A DNA stretch of 35,224 nt. Source: Nocardioides cavernae. GTDB lineage: Bacteria > Actinomycetota > Actinomycetes > Propionibacteriales > Nocardioidaceae. The position numbers and the translations under genes are program-made. How positions within the stretch are numbered: position 1 is the first letter of the stretch; each line of letters begins with the position of its first letter. Positions 1-8,173 of this stretch are shown one piece after another. Location: positions 1 through 35,224 of the forward strand of contig NZ_JACCBW010000008.1 in assembly GCF_013410035.1 (NCBI RefSeq). The letters run 5' to 3'. Below the pieces are notes generated by a model. The model made no database searches and was not told the DNA's origin. It worked only from the letters and a program-made list of their open reading frames with translations.

Positions 1-1
1 C

Positions 2-100
2 TCCAGTAGGTGGGTTGGTGTGGTAACCCCCTCCGTACTGGAGGTCCTCGCTACTCGTCTACAACTTCTCGTTCACAACCTCTGAGGGAACTACAACTAG
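2..100 (+). pseudogene. IS481-family transposase 3' tail, degenerate, cut by window edge
   Basis: Read in frame from base 2, the last codons before TAG (98-100) give His-Asn-Leu-stop-Gly-Asn-Tyr-Asn. This parallels Ile-Asn-Leu-Thr-Asp-Gln-Tyr-Asn at the end of the recognisable IS481 transposase at the right edge. The two DNA tails share tacaactaggc (92-102 here, inverted at 35123-35133), and nine bases further in they share caacctc. An in-frame TGA at 83-85 interrupts the frame. The segment is less GC-rich than its neighbours. It also holds an 8-bp inverted repeat (ctccagta 1-8, tactggag 36-43). Only the tail similarity is seen; assignment to IS481 is by homology to the right-hand copy. The stop abuts the stop of the membrane protein on the other strand. 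Confidence 0.45.
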
Positions 101-711
101 GCAGCGACGCCGTTGAGCACCGCGTAGCCCGCTCTCAGCACACCGGTCGCGAGCGCGGTGCACCCCACCAGCGCCGCGACGACCGGCCACGCACGCAGGC
201 GGGTCGCGACGACCACGACGAGCGCGACGCCGGCGAGCAGGCAGAGCGACCAGTACACCGGGCTGGTCGTCGCGGCCACCACGGTCAGCCCGTAGATGCC
301 GTCCGCGAGGAGCACGCCGGCCAGGGCTCCGGCGCCGAGCGCCGCGCGGACCGGGCGGCGTCCCACGACCGCCGCGGACGCCGCCCCGACGAAGGGGCCA
401 GCGACCACGCCCACCGCACCCCACAGCAGCGGGCTGTAGGTCAGGCCCCGCAGCTCGGACGCAGCCGTGTAGCCGAGCACGAGGCTGACGAAGGACAGCG
501 CACCCAGCACGGCACCGCCGCCCGGCGACGGGCGGGCCGCTGCCACCAGCATCGCGGTGAGCAGTGTCCACCCCGAGGGCGAGTTGGCGAAGGAGGCAAG
601 GGCGTCCGGCAGCCACCCCTGCGCGAGCGACGTCAGGCCACCCAGCAGGAGGCTGGCGACGACGACCGCGAGGGCGACGAGGAGGGCGGTGGCGGGCGTA
701 CGGCGGTGCAT
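97..711 (-). CDS. Multi-pass membrane protein, DUF6518-like
   Basis: This is a 204-residue hydrophobic protein with about six predicted membrane segments. They are rich in Ala, Val, Leu and Gly and joined by short loops (for example Gly-Arg-Arg-Pro and Arg-Leu-Arg). The start at 711 (Met-His-Arg-Arg-Thr) is preferred over an upstream in-frame start at 768. It begins right before the first hydrophobic stretch, and CAGGAT lies six bases upstream, as at many leaderless starts in this window. The fold resembles small actinobacterial membrane proteins of unknown role (DUF6518-like by general appearance, not proven). The stop lies against the IS481 tail, so the last residues could have been altered by an insertion. 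No function can be assigned. Confidence 0.75.
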   Translation of the reverse strand: MHRRTPATALLVALAVVVASLLLGGLTSLAQGWLPDALASFANSPSGWTLLTAMLVAAARPSPGGGAVLGALSFVSLVLGYTAASELRGLTYSPLLWGAVGVVAGPFVGAASAAVVGRRPVRAALGAGALAGVLLADGIYGLTVVAATTSPVYWSLCLLAGVALVVVVATRLRAWPVVAALVGCTALATGVLRAGYAVLNGVAA

Positions 712-803
712 GTCCCCATCCTGCGGCGCGCGGGCGCCACCTCCGAGCGTTCGGCGGCGGATCGGCACCGTGGTGCCGGAGATCGGTACCGGAGGACGAG
801 GGG

Positions 804-1256
804 TCAGGCGTCCGGCACGGGTTCGCGGGTCGCCGCGTCACCCACGCTGATCGTGCCCGACGTCAGCAGCCGGAAGACGGTGCCGCCACGCGGCGACCTC
901 AGCGCCTGCATCGCGCCCGGCCCCAGCCAGTCGTCGAGCAGCCGGCAGGGCGCGGCGATCCGGACCACCTCCAGCTCGACGTCACCGATGCGCAGCCGCT
1001 CGCCGGGCCGGGTCGGCAGGGGGCCGCGGTCGAGGGTGATGTTGCGCCGGGTCAGTCCCGGGTCGACCGGGCGGCCCAGCACCGCGGCGGCAGCGTCGAG
1101 GTCGTCGAGCGCCTGCACGGTGACGTGCCGGTGCCGGGCTCCGTGGTAGCGGTCGCCGACGAGCCCGACGCCGGCCTCCGCCTCCACCGAGCCGACCGAC
1201 TTCGTCGGCAACCGACGTCCCGGAGCGACGTGGATGGCGACGACGGCGGGGCACAC
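804..1256 (-). CDS. MOSC domain-containing protein
   Basis: This 150-residue protein consists of little more than a MOSC domain, the C-terminal module of molybdenum cofactor sulfurases and of YiiM-type proteins. Visible family features are an N-terminal segment Gly-Leu-Val-Gly-Asp-Arg-Tyr-His, a central Asn-Ile-Thr-Leu-Asp, Gly-Glu-Arg-Leu-Arg-Ile-Gly, and the conserved Pro-Cys-Arg-x-Leu whose cysteine is thought to carry sulfur or to face the cofactor. Known family members transfer sulfur to, or bind, the molybdenum cofactor; the substrate here is unknown. GTG at 1256 is chosen because TACGCT lies seven bases upstream. The gene is divergent from the homocysteine methyltransferase gene. Confidence 0.85.
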   Translation of the reverse strand: MCPAVVAIHVAPGRRLPTKSVGSVEAEAGVGLVGDRYHGARHRHVTVQALDDLDAAAAVLGRPVDPGLTRRNITLDRGPLPTRPGERLRIGDVELEVVRIAAPCRLLDDWLGPGAMQALRSPRGGTVFRLLTSGTISVGDAATREPVPDA

Positions 1257-1263
1257 GTCGACG

Positions 1264-1269
1264 AGCGTA
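1264..1269 (-). promoter_or_regulatory. -10 hexamer TACGCT, leaderless MOSC gene
   Basis: TACGCT read on the minus strand, with seven bases before GTG 1256. The spacing implies that transcription starts at or next to the start codon. Confidence 0.5.
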
Positions 1270-1372
1270 CGGTCGCGCCGTCGCGGAGGAGTTCCCGGCG
1301 GTCTAGTCGGCCCGCGCGGCGCCGTCGTCCCGGTGCTAGAACGGACGGATCGGTGCGACCGCGGGAGGCGCG

Positions 1373-2335
1373 ATGACGAGGTGGCAGCTGCCAGGCACGG
1401 CGAACGGCTGGGTCACCGACGGGGGCCTCGAGACCGACCTGATCTTCCACCGGGGTCTCGACCTGCCGGACTTCGCCTCGTTCCCCCTCGTCGAGGACGA
1501 CACCGGCCGCGCGGTCCTCGAGGACTACTACCGCGCGTACGTCGCCGTGGCCGCGCGGGCGGGAGCGGGGCTGCTGCTCGAGACGCCCACGTGGCGGGCG
1601 AACACCGACTGGGGAGCACGTCTGGGCTACGACGCGGACGGCCTGCGGCGCGTCAACCGGGCTGCGGTCGAGCACCTGCGCGCACTGGCCGACGAGGTCG
1701 CGGACGACGTCGAGGGGACCCTCGTGGTCGGCTCCGTCGGCCCGCGCGGCGACGGCTACCTGGCCGGCGACCTGGACGCCGACCACTACGCCGACTACCA
1801 CCGGCCCCAGCTCGTCTCCTTCACCGAGGCGGGCGCCGACCTCGCGACCGCCTACACCCTCACCACGGTCGCCGAGGCCGTGGGCGTCGTGCGCGCGGCG
1901 CAGGACGTCGGCATCCCGGTGGCGATCTCCTTCACCGTCGAGACCGACGGGAGGCTCCCGGACGGCACGCCGTTGGGCGAGGCCGTCCACCGGCTCGACA
2001 CGGCGACGGAAGCCGGTGCCACCCACCTGCTGGTCAACTGCGCGCACCCCGACCACGTACGCCCGGCGCTGGGCGAGGACCCCGGGCCGCCCGGCGCGTG
2101 GACGGACCGGGTCGCCGGCCTGCGGGTGAACTCCTCACGGCTCAGCCACGCCGAGCTCGACGAGGCGGAGGTGCTCGACGAGGGCGACCTGCCGGACCTC
2201 GTGCGACGCACCCGCGACCTGGCGGAGGCCCTTCCCGAGGTGCGGATCGTCGGCGGCTGCTGCGGGACCGACTCGCGGCACGTCGCGGCCATGTGGGACG
2301 GCTGGACGCCCGTCGGGCCGCGGCGCACGGCGTAG
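1373..2335 (+). CDS. mmuM: Homocysteine S-methyltransferase family protein
   Basis: This 320-residue cytosolic enzyme belongs to the family that transfers a methyl group to homocysteine to make methionine, usually from S-methylmethionine or S-adenosylmethionine. The three zinc ligands of the family are visible: Cys223 in Val-Asn-Cys-Ala-His-Pro, and the adjacent pair Cys296-Cys297 in Gly-Gly-Cys-Cys-Gly-Thr. The N-terminal Thr-Asp-Gly-Gly-Leu-Glu-Thr motif is also typical. Length is normal for an MmuM-type stand-alone enzyme. A good ribosome site (gggagg, 1363-1368) precedes ATG 1373, and TAGAAC near 1337 is a possible -10. The methyl donor cannot be read from sequence, so mmuM is a family label. 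Confidence 0.88.
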   Translation: MTRWQLPGTANGWVTDGGLETDLIFHRGLDLPDFASFPLVEDDTGRAVLEDYYRAYVAVAARAGAGLLLETPTWRANTDWGARLGYDADGLRRVNRAAVEHLRALADEVADDVEGTLVVGSVGPRGDGYLAGDLDADHYADYHRPQLVSFTEAGADLATAYTLTTVAEAVGVVRAAQDVGIPVAISFTVETDGRLPDGTPLGEAVHRLDTATEAGATHLLVNCAHPDHVRPALGEDPGPPGAWTDRVAGLRVNSSRLSHAELDEAEVLDEGDLPDLVRRTRDLAEALPEVRIVGGCCGTDSRHVAAMWDGWTPVGPRRTA

Positions 2336-2400
2336 GTCGCCGACGGACCGCACGCACCCCGACCGGCGAAATCAGCGAGCGCGCTGTCGGTGCCCGCGCC

Positions 2401-2406
2401 TAGGGT
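2401..2406 (+). promoter_or_regulatory. -10 hexamer TAGGGT, leaderless MFS gene
   Basis: TAGGGT ends six bases before GTG 2413, the spacing seen at other predicted leaderless starts here. Confidence 0.5.
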
Positions 2407-2412
2407 TCCGGT

Positions 2413-3834
2413 GTGGCCACGGACGAGCTCGACCCGGTCCCCGCGGACCCGACGGCGCCGCAGGTGGAGGCCCATCTGCCGCCCGGCGTGACCCGCGGTC
2501 CGGAGACGTTGCGCGCCTTCCACCAGGTGCTCGGCAACACGCTGGTCGCCAACGTGACGTCGGGCTACCTCTGGTTCGCCCTGACCTTCTGGGCCTACCT
2601 CGAGACCCGGTCGGTGATGGCCACCGCCATCATCGGCGGCGGCTTCATGCTGTTCACCGCCGCGTTCGGCACCTTCTTCGGCACCCTGGTCGACCGCCAC
2701 CGCAAGAAGCAGGTGATGGTCCTGTCGTCGACCATCACCCTGGTCACCTACGCCGCCTCGGGCGGGCTCTGGCTCCTGCTCGGCGAGGGGCGGCTGGCCG
2801 ACTGGGGCAGCCCGTGGTTCTGGCTGTTCGCGGGCGTGATCCTCGTCGGCGGGGTCGTCGAGAGCCTGCGCAACATCGCACTCTCCACGACGGTGACGCT
2901 GCTCGTCCCGGAGGACGGCCGCGACAAGGCCAACGGCCTCGTCGGCACCGTGCAGGGCATCTCCTTCATGATCACGAGCGTCTTCAGCGGTCTCAGCGTC
3001 GGCCTCCTCGGCATGGGCTGGACCCTCGCGGTCGCGATCGCCCTCACCGGCGTCTCGCTGCTGCACCTGCTGCCGATCACGGTCCCCGAGGTCGACCCCG
3101 ACCCCGAGGAGGGCGGCCCGCGGTTCGACGTGCGCGGCGCCGTGTCCGCCATCACCGCGGTCCCCGGCCTCGTCGCGCTGATCCTCTTCACGACCTTCAA
3201 CAACCTGGTCTCCGGCGTCTACATCGCGCTGATGGACCCCTACGGCCTCGAGCTCTTCAGCGTGGAGGCGTGGGGACTCGTCCTGGGCGTCACCGGACTC
3301 GGCTTCGTCGTCGGCGGTGGGCTGGTGGCCAGGCTCGGCCTCGGCGCCAACCCGGTCCGTACGCTGCTCGTGGTCAACCTCGGGATCGCCCTCGTCGGCC
3401 TGACGTTCACCATCCGCGAGTGGGCCTGGCTCTACGTCCTCGGCATCTTCGTGTTCATGGCGATCATGCCGGCGGCCGAGGCGTCCGAGCAGACCGTCCT
3501 GCAGCGGGTCGTCCCGTTCCGCACGCAGGGACGCGTCTTCGGCTTCGCCCAGAGCGTCGAGCTCGCCGCGAGCCCCATCTCGGCGTTCCTCATCGGGCCG
3601 GTCGCCGAGTTCGCCCTCATCCCCTACATGGAGACCGCCGAGGGCCGCGACGCCTGGGGCTGGCTGGTCGGCGACGGCGACGCCCGCGGCATCGCCCTGG
3701 TCTTCATGCTCGCCGGGGCGATCATGTTCGCGACGGTGCTGCTCGCCCTCGCGTCCGCGCCCTACCGCCGCCTGTCGCAGGCGTACGCCGACGCCCCGCC
3801 GCAGCAGCTCGAGGCGACCGACACCTCGACCTGA
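2413..3834 (+). CDS. MFS transporter, multidrug/siderophore exporter type
   Basis: This 473-residue major facilitator protein has about twelve membrane segments after a polar N-terminal tail of roughly 40 residues. The loop between segments 2 and 3 carries a motif A-like sequence (Gly-Thr-Leu-Val-Asp-Arg-His-Arg-Lys-Lys, residues 90-99). The overall pattern resembles the MFS_3/EntS-like group of drug or siderophore exporters, but no substrate is indicated. GTG 2413 is supported by TAGGGT six bases upstream. It lies just before the secreted M6 peptidase gene. A functional link is possible but unproven, because the 119-base gap holds a candidate promoter for the peptidase. Confidence 0.85.
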   Translation: MATDELDPVPADPTAPQVEAHLPPGVTRGPETLRAFHQVLGNTLVANVTSGYLWFALTFWAYLETRSVMATAIIGGGFMLFTAAFGTFFGTLVDRHRKKQVMVLSSTITLVTYAASGGLWLLLGEGRLADWGSPWFWLFAGVILVGGVVESLRNIALSTTVTLLVPEDGRDKANGLVGTVQGISFMITSVFSGLSVGLLGMGWTLAVAIALTGVSLLHLLPITVPEVDPDPEEGGPRFDVRGAVSAITAVPGLVALILFTTFNNLVSGVYIALMDPYGLELFSVEAWGLVLGVTGLGFVVGGGLVARLGLGANPVRTLLVVNLGIALVGLTFTIREWAWLYVLGIFVFMAIMPAAEASEQTVLQRVVPFRTQGRVFGFAQSVELAASPISAFLIGPVAEFALIPYMETAEGRDAWGWLVGDGDARGIALVFMLAGAIMFATVLLALASAPYRRLSQAYADAPPQQLEATDTST

Positions 3835-3883
3835 GACACACATTCCCCCACCGGGGTACTTCCCATCGGACGCCGGCCATGCC

Positions 3884-3889
3884 TAGTGT
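3884..3889 (+). promoter_or_regulatory. Candidate -10 (TAGTGT) for the M6 peptidase gene
   Basis: TAGTGT lies about 65 bases before GTG 3954, which has its own ribosome site (aaagga, 3942-3947). This would give a conventional leader. No convincing -35 was seen. Confidence 0.3.
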
Positions 3890-3953
3890 CCGGAGGGTAG
3901 GGAGTCGTCGTGGCCGTCTGGCCAGCCTTCCTGCATCTCGGAAAGGAAGACTC

Positions 3954-6413
3954 GTGAGATCCACGAAACTCGGGCTGACCCTTGCCCTCATCGCAGGTGG
4001 CGGGGCCATGACCCTGGCGCCCACCATCCCCGCATCCGCAGCACCCGCACAGCAGCGCAACGCCGACGAGGCGCACTCCGCCACCAGTGAGCACGTCCTG
4101 CCGAACCCCAAGGCGGAGAAGCAGGAGGCGCTGCGCCAGGCGGCGTGGGCCGACGTCCTCAGCGGCGAGGCGACGCCTCAGACGATCAACGGCAACAGCG
4201 TGCTCAAGGTCGGCCAGGAGCCGGCCGCCAAGCGCCGCGCCAACGCCCGCGGTGCCACCGCCCTCACCGCGACCCAGGACCAGTACGTCGAGCTCGGCAA
4301 CGAGCGTACGGACAAGGTCTTCGTGTTCCTGGTCGACTTCGGCACCCAGCGCCACCCCAACTACCCCGACCGCGACACCGACCCGGCCACGCCGGGCCCG
4401 GTGACCTACGACGGCCCGGGGTTCAACGAGATCCCCCAGCCGGGTCCGAACGACAACTCCACGCAGTGGCGCGCCAACTTCAACAAGCGCTACTACAAGG
4501 ACCTCTACTTCGGTGACGGCGAGCTCGCAGACTCCCTGAAGAGCTACTACGAGCGGCAGTCCTCGGGCCGCTACAGCGTCGAGGGCATGGTCACCGACGT
4601 CACGACCGTCCCCTACAACCAGGCCCGCTACGGCCGGAGCAACGGCTACCCGTGCGCCGGCAACGTCTGCAACAACACCTGGAACCTCGTCGCCGACGGC
4701 ATGACCCAGTGGGTCAAGGATCAGAAGGCCGCCGGCAAGACCGACGCCCAGATCAAGCGGATCGTCTCCCAGTACGACATCCGTGACCGCTACGACTTCG
4801 ACGGCGACGGCAACTTCGACGAGCCCGACGGCTACATCGACCGCTTCCAGATCATCCACTCCGGCGGCGACCAGGCCGACGGCGACCCGATCTACGGCGA
4901 GGACGCGATCTGGAGCCACCGCTGGAAGGCGTTCCAGGGCACCGGCCAGGGCCCGACGGTGGGCGGCACGCCCAACGCCGACGGCGGCACCCAGATCGGC
5001 AACACCGGCATCTGGGTCGCCGACTACACCGTGCAGCCCGAGAACGGCGGCATCTCCGTGGTGGCCCACGAGTACGGCCACGACCTCGGCCTGCCCGACC
5101 ACTACGACACCGCCGCCTCCGGCGACAACCCGGTCAGCTGGTGGACGCTGATGGCGCAGAGCCGTGTCTCCGCCGCCGGCGACCAGGGCATCGGCACCCG
5201 CGCCGCCGACCTCGGTGTGTGGGACAAGCTCCAGCTCGGCTGGCTCGACTACGAGACCGTCGTCGCGGGTCAGGACCGCACCATCGACCTCGGCCCCCAC
5301 GAGTACAACTCCGAGAAGGCGCAGGGCGTCGCGGTGGTCCTCCCGGACAAGCAGGTCCCCACGACGCTGCCGACCCCGCCCGAGGGCACCAAGCAGTGGT
5401 GGTCCGGTTCAGGTGACGACTACCAGGCCTCGATGTCGCGCACCCTGGCAGTGCCGGCTGGCACGACGACGCTGTCGATGAAGGCCGCGTGGAACATCGA
5501 GGAGGACTACGACTACGGCTACTTCGAGGTCGAGGTCCCGGCCGGCAGCGGCACGTGGACGCAGCTGCCCACCGCGACGATCGACCCCGACACCGACGGT
5601 GACACCAACCCGGCCAACGACCCGGCCAAGGAGGTCGGCATCGACGGGGTCAGCGGCTACGTCCCGGTGACCTACGACCTGTCGGCGTACGCCGGCCAGA
5701 CCATCGGCTTCCGCGCAAGCTACGTCACCGACGGCGCTGCGCAGGGCCAGGACCCGTCGCTGAGCTGGTCGGGCCTCATGGTCGACGACATCAAGGTCAC
5801 CAACGGCACGACGACCGTCCTCGCCGACGGTGCGGAGACCTCGCCCAACGGCTGGACCCTCGACGGGTTCCGCTCGGTGGGGGCCAGCTTCACCACGGCC
5901 TACGACCAGTTCTACCTGGCGAGCAACCGCACCTACACGTCGTACGACAAGTACCTCCAGACCGGTCCCTACAACTTCAGCTTCCCGGACCGGCCGGACT
6001 TCGTGGAGAAGTTCCCCTACCAGGACGGCCTCCTGGTCAACTACTGGGACTCCTCCTACAGCGACAACAACACCAGCCAGCACCCCGGTGGCGGTCTGGT
6101 GCTGCCGGTCGACGCCAACCCGCAGGCGCACTACAACCTGCAGGGCCAGGCGTGGCGCGGTCGGATCCAGACCTACGACGCACCGTTCGGCCTGCAGAAG
6201 TCCGACTCGTTCTACCTGACGGCCGGTGGCCGGAAGAGCCTGGTCCGGGGTCGGGCGGCCAACCCGCTGTTCGACGACAGTGACCCGAACCGCTACTTCC
6301 AGCCCTTCGTCGACGCGGGGCTGCCCCGGGTCGGGGTCAAGGTCGCCGGTGCCGGCGTGCAGATCCAGGTGCTGTCGCAGAACGGCACGAGCATGCAGGT
6401 CCGCATCAACTGA
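3954..6413 (+). CDS. Secreted M6 family metallopeptidase (immune inhibitor A-like)
   Basis: This is an 819-residue exported zinc protease. A signal peptide covers about residues 1-30 (Arg and Lys, then a Leu/Ala/Gly core, ending Ala-Ser-Ala-Ala). A propeptide-like, charged region follows. The catalytic domain has the M6 signature His372-Glu373-Tyr-Gly-His376-Asp-Leu-Gly-Leu-Pro-Asp, with Glu373 as the predicted catalytic base. Past about residue 490 come beta-rich segments (Trp-Asn-Ile-Glu-Glu-Asp-Tyr-Asp-Tyr-Gly-Tyr-Phe and Gly-Leu-Met-Val-Asp-Asp-Ile) like the MAM-type accessory domains of InhA proteins. GTG 3954 is chosen because it has a ribosome site and begins the signal peptide; the frame stays open far upstream only as a shadow of the MFS gene. 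Known homologues degrade host or environmental proteins; the substrate here is unknown. Confidence 0.9.
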   Translation: MRSTKLGLTLALIAGGGAMTLAPTIPASAAPAQQRNADEAHSATSEHVLPNPKAEKQEALRQAAWADVLSGEATPQTINGNSVLKVGQEPAAKRRANARGATALTATQDQYVELGNERTDKVFVFLVDFGTQRHPNYPDRDTDPATPGPVTYDGPGFNEIPQPGPNDNSTQWRANFNKRYYKDLYFGDGELADSLKSYYERQSSGRYSVEGMVTDVTTVPYNQARYGRSNGYPCAGNVCNNTWNLVADGMTQWVKDQKAAGKTDAQIKRIVSQYDIRDRYDFDGDGNFDEPDGYIDRFQIIHSGGDQADGDPIYGEDAIWSHRWKAFQGTGQGPTVGGTPNADGGTQIGNTGIWVADYTVQPENGGISVVAHEYGHDLGLPDHYDTAASGDNPVSWWTLMAQSRVSAAGDQGIGTRAADLGVWDKLQLGWLDYETVVAGQDRTIDLGPHEYNSEKAQGVAVVLPDKQVPTTLPTPPEGTKQWWSGSGDDYQASMSRTLAVPAGTTTLSMKAAWNIEEDYDYGYFEVEVPAGSGTWTQLPTATIDPDTDGDTNPANDPAKEVGIDGVSGYVPVTYDLSAYAGQTIGFRASYVTDGAAQGQDPSLSWSGLMVDDIKVTNGTTTVLADGAETSPNGWTLDGFRSVGASFTTAYDQFYLASNRTYTSYDKYLQTGPYNFSFPDRPDFVEKFPYQDGLLVNYWDSSYSDNNTSQHPGGGLVLPVDANPQAHYNLQGQAWRGRIQTYDAPFGLQKSDSFYLTAGGRKSLVRGRAANPLFDDSDPNRYFQPFVDAGLPRVGVKVAGAGVQIQVLSQNGTSMQVRIN

Positions 6414-6433
6414 CCTGACCGCTCCGCACCACC

Positions 6434-6481
6434 GCACGAGGGCGGGGTCGGGGGCCACCGGGCCCCCGGCCCCGCTCGTGC
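6434..6481. terminator. Strong GC hairpin between convergent genes
   Basis: gcacgag (6434-6440) pairs with ctcgtgc (6475-6481). After a two-base bulge the inner arms, C and G runs of about 13 pairs, pair around a loop of about 4 bases. There is no T tract, which is usual for actinobacterial hairpin terminators. It lies between the M6 peptidase stop and the convergent lipoprotein stop, so it could serve both strands. Confidence 0.7.
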
Positions 6482-6490
6482 GTCCGGTCC

Positions 6491-6916
6491 TCAGCCGCCG
6501 GGCTGGTCGAGCGGCGACACGCTCGTCGCCCGTACGAGCGGGCCGCCGCAGCCGGTCGCGGCGAGGTCCGGAGCACCGGTGACCGCGACCCGCTCGCCGG
6601 CGGGGAGGTCCTTCGCGTCGGCACCGGCGATCGTCCAGGTGATGTCGTTGTCGTCGCGGACCACGACGCAGTCGCCGGTCCGCTCCACGACCCCGACCAC
6701 CCGGACCTTCTGCAGGCCCTCGCTCGGCGGCGTCGTCTGGCCCTGCGTCTGGGTGGGCGTCTGGGTGGGCGTCTGGGCGGGCGTCTGGGCGGGCGTCTGG
6801 GACGCGCGCGTCCCGGGGGTCGGCTCGTCGGGGTCGCGGTCGCCGCACCCGGCGCCGAGGAGCAGGACGGAGCAGGCGAAGGCGGTGCGCAGGGCGTTCC
6901 CGAGGTGGCGGTGCAT
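6491..6916 (-). CDS. Small lipoprotein with Thr/Gln/Pro repeat linker
   Basis: This 141-residue protein has a lipoprotein signal: Leu-Leu-Leu-Gly-Ala-Gly-Cys, with the cysteine near residue 24. The mature protein starts with an acidic stretch, then a low-complexity linker built of repeated Gln-Thr-Pro-Thr/Ala units, encoded by a 12-bp tandem repeat. A compact C-terminal domain of about 70 residues follows, with three cysteines and a Val-Val-Gly-Val-Val-Glu-Arg-Thr-Gly-Asp-Cys motif suggestive of a small beta-barrel. No family is recognised. It is expected to be anchored on the outer face of the membrane, with the repeat acting as a spacer. It follows the hydrolase lipoprotein gene on the same strand at a 36-bp gap, so co-transcription is plausible. 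Confidence 0.75.
   Translation of the reverse strand: MHRHLGNALRTAFACSVLLLGAGCGDRDPDEPTPGTRASQTPAQTPAQTPTQTPTQTQGQTTPPSEGLQKVRVVGVVERTGDCVVVRDDNDITWTIAGADAKDLPAGERVAVTGAPDLAATGCGGPLVRATSVSPLDQPGG
6745..6801. repeat. 12-bp tandem repeat, about 4.75 copies
   Basis: Unit gcgtctgggtgg or gcgtctgggcgg, at 6745, 6757, 6769 and 6781, plus a partial unit at 6793. The units differ only at one position (T or C), so copy number may vary between strains. It encodes the Gln-Thr-Pro linker of the lipoprotein. Confidence 0.9.
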
Positions 6917-6952
6917 GTACGTAGGACGTCGAGGGGGCCCGTACGGCTCCCG

Positions 6953-8053
6953 TCAGGCCGGCATCCGGGCGTCGAGGAAGCGGACCGTGCGGTCCATCGC
7001 GGCGACGAACGCCGGCCCGAAGGCATGCCCGTCGTCGTACCACTCGAGCGTGGCGTCGACCCCTGCGCGGGTCATCGCGCGCTGGGTCGCCCGGGCCCAG
7101 GGCGGCGGGCAGGTGTCGTCGTACCTGCCGTGCACCATCAGCACCGGTTCGGTGATGTCCTCGAAGAGGGGTCGGGGGGAGACGCCCTTCCAGAACCCGG
7201 GGTCCTCGCCGGGCAGTCCGTGCCTCCCGCGGAAGCCCGCCCTCAGCTGCGCGACCGGGGCGTCCGGGCGCTGGAAGTGGTCGAAGTTCTGCCCCTCCAG
7301 GCTGGACACCGACGCCCACCCGACGCCGGCCGCGAAGAGCCCGGGCTCGGCCGCGAGCGCCTTCATCATCACGCCGCCGCCCATCGAGCGCCCGAACAGC
7401 GCGATCCGGTCCGGGTCGACCCGGACGTCGCGGGACGTCCGCAGTGCGTGGAGCGCGGCGACGGCGTCCGCCGCGTACCCGAGCCGGACGGCCGTCTCCA
7501 CCCGCGGGTCGTCGCTCGACTCGGCGTGGTTGCGGTAGTCGACGTGCAGCGCGACGTAGCCGCGCTGGGCGAGGAACCCGCGCTCGCGGGTCATGCCCTG
7601 CCCGCGGACGTAGTAGGCGGGGTCGATGTAGCCGTGTGCGAGCACCACCGCGGGGAAGGGGCCGCGCCCGGACGGCACGTTGAGCACGCCGCTGATCCGC
7701 AGCGGCTCGGAGCCTTCGCCCATGGTGGTCGAGGCGAAGGTGACGTCGTACGACGTGTAGGCGTCCGTGCGCTCGCGGACCGCGCCGAGGCGCAGGTCGC
7801 CGCCGGTGAGGTCGGCCTCGGCGAGGGCGGCGACGGAGATCGGGTGCGGAGGCTCGGGGTCCTCGGTGGGCTCCTCGGTGGGCTCCTCGGCCGGTGCCGA
7901 CTCCGTCGGGGTCTCCGCGGGCGCCGACGACTCCGCGGACTCCGGGGGCCCGGACGGCTCGGCCTCGGGCTGGGAGGAGCACCCCACCAGCAGCACGAGG
8001 GCCGCCGTCGCGGTCGAGATCGGGCCGGCGGCGCGGAGCCGGAGCGCGTCCAT
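6953..8053 (-). CDS. Alpha/beta hydrolase lipoprotein, prolyl oligopeptidase-like
   Basis: This 366-residue cell-surface hydrolase has a lipobox Leu-Leu-Val-Gly-Cys25. A Glu/Pro/Ser-rich linker (about residues 28-70, with a repeated Glu-Glu-Pro-Thr) leads to an alpha/beta hydrolase domain. The nucleophile elbow is Gly-Arg-Ser223-Met-Gly-Gly. The probable acid is Asp312 or Asp313 in Gly-Arg-Tyr-Asp-Asp. The histidine is His343 in Asp-Asp-Gly-His-Ala-Phe. The oxyanion region reads His-Gly-Tyr. These features match S9-like peptidases and esterases; the substrate is not evident. ATG 8053 is preferred over an upstream in-frame start (8107) because the signal peptide begins there and CACACT lies six bases upstream. 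It is divergent from the sigma factor gene. Confidence 0.87.
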   Translation of the reverse strand: MDALRLRAAGPISTATAALVLLVGCSSQPEAEPSGPPESAESSAPAETPTESAPAEEPTEEPTEDPEPPHPISVAALAEADLTGGDLRLGAVRERTDAYTSYDVTFASTTMGEGSEPLRISGVLNVPSGRGPFPAVVLAHGYIDPAYYVRGQGMTRERGFLAQRGYVALHVDYRNHAESSDDPRVETAVRLGYAADAVAALHALRTSRDVRVDPDRIALFGRSMGGGVMMKALAAEPGLFAAGVGWASVSSLEGQNFDHFQRPDAPVAQLRAGFRGRHGLPGEDPGFWKGVSPRPLFEDITEPVLMVHGRYDDTCPPPWARATQRAMTRAGVDATLEWYDDGHAFGPAFVAAMDRTVRFLDARMPA

Positions 8054-8097
8054 GCGTCCAGTGTGCGCCCCCGCGCCAACGTGACCGCCCGACGTGC

Positions 8098-8124
8098 TGT
8101 CACACATCCGCCCGCCCGTTCGTC
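8098..8124 (+). promoter_or_regulatory. ECF41-type promoter of the sigma factor gene (autoregulation)
   Basis: TGTCACA (8098-8104), 16 bases, then CGTC (8121-8124). This is the promoter signature I know for ECF41 sigma factors (TGTCACA-N16-CGTC). It sits about 50 bases before ATG 8174, which has a ribosome site gggagga at 8159-8165. It implies that the sigma factor transcribes its own gene. Confidence 0.75.
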
Positions 8125-8173
8125 AGGGGATCGGACGAGTGATTGCGATGATGCGACCGGGAGGACGGACACC

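Noticed and set aside
6745..6801. CRISPR-like array
   Set aside because: Units are 12 bp with no spacers and lie in frame within a lipoprotein gene.
5409..7982. 857-codon minus-strand frame across the M6 peptidase end and the lipoproteins
   Set aside because: Antisense shadow; it crosses a strong terminator hairpin and two real genes in another frame.
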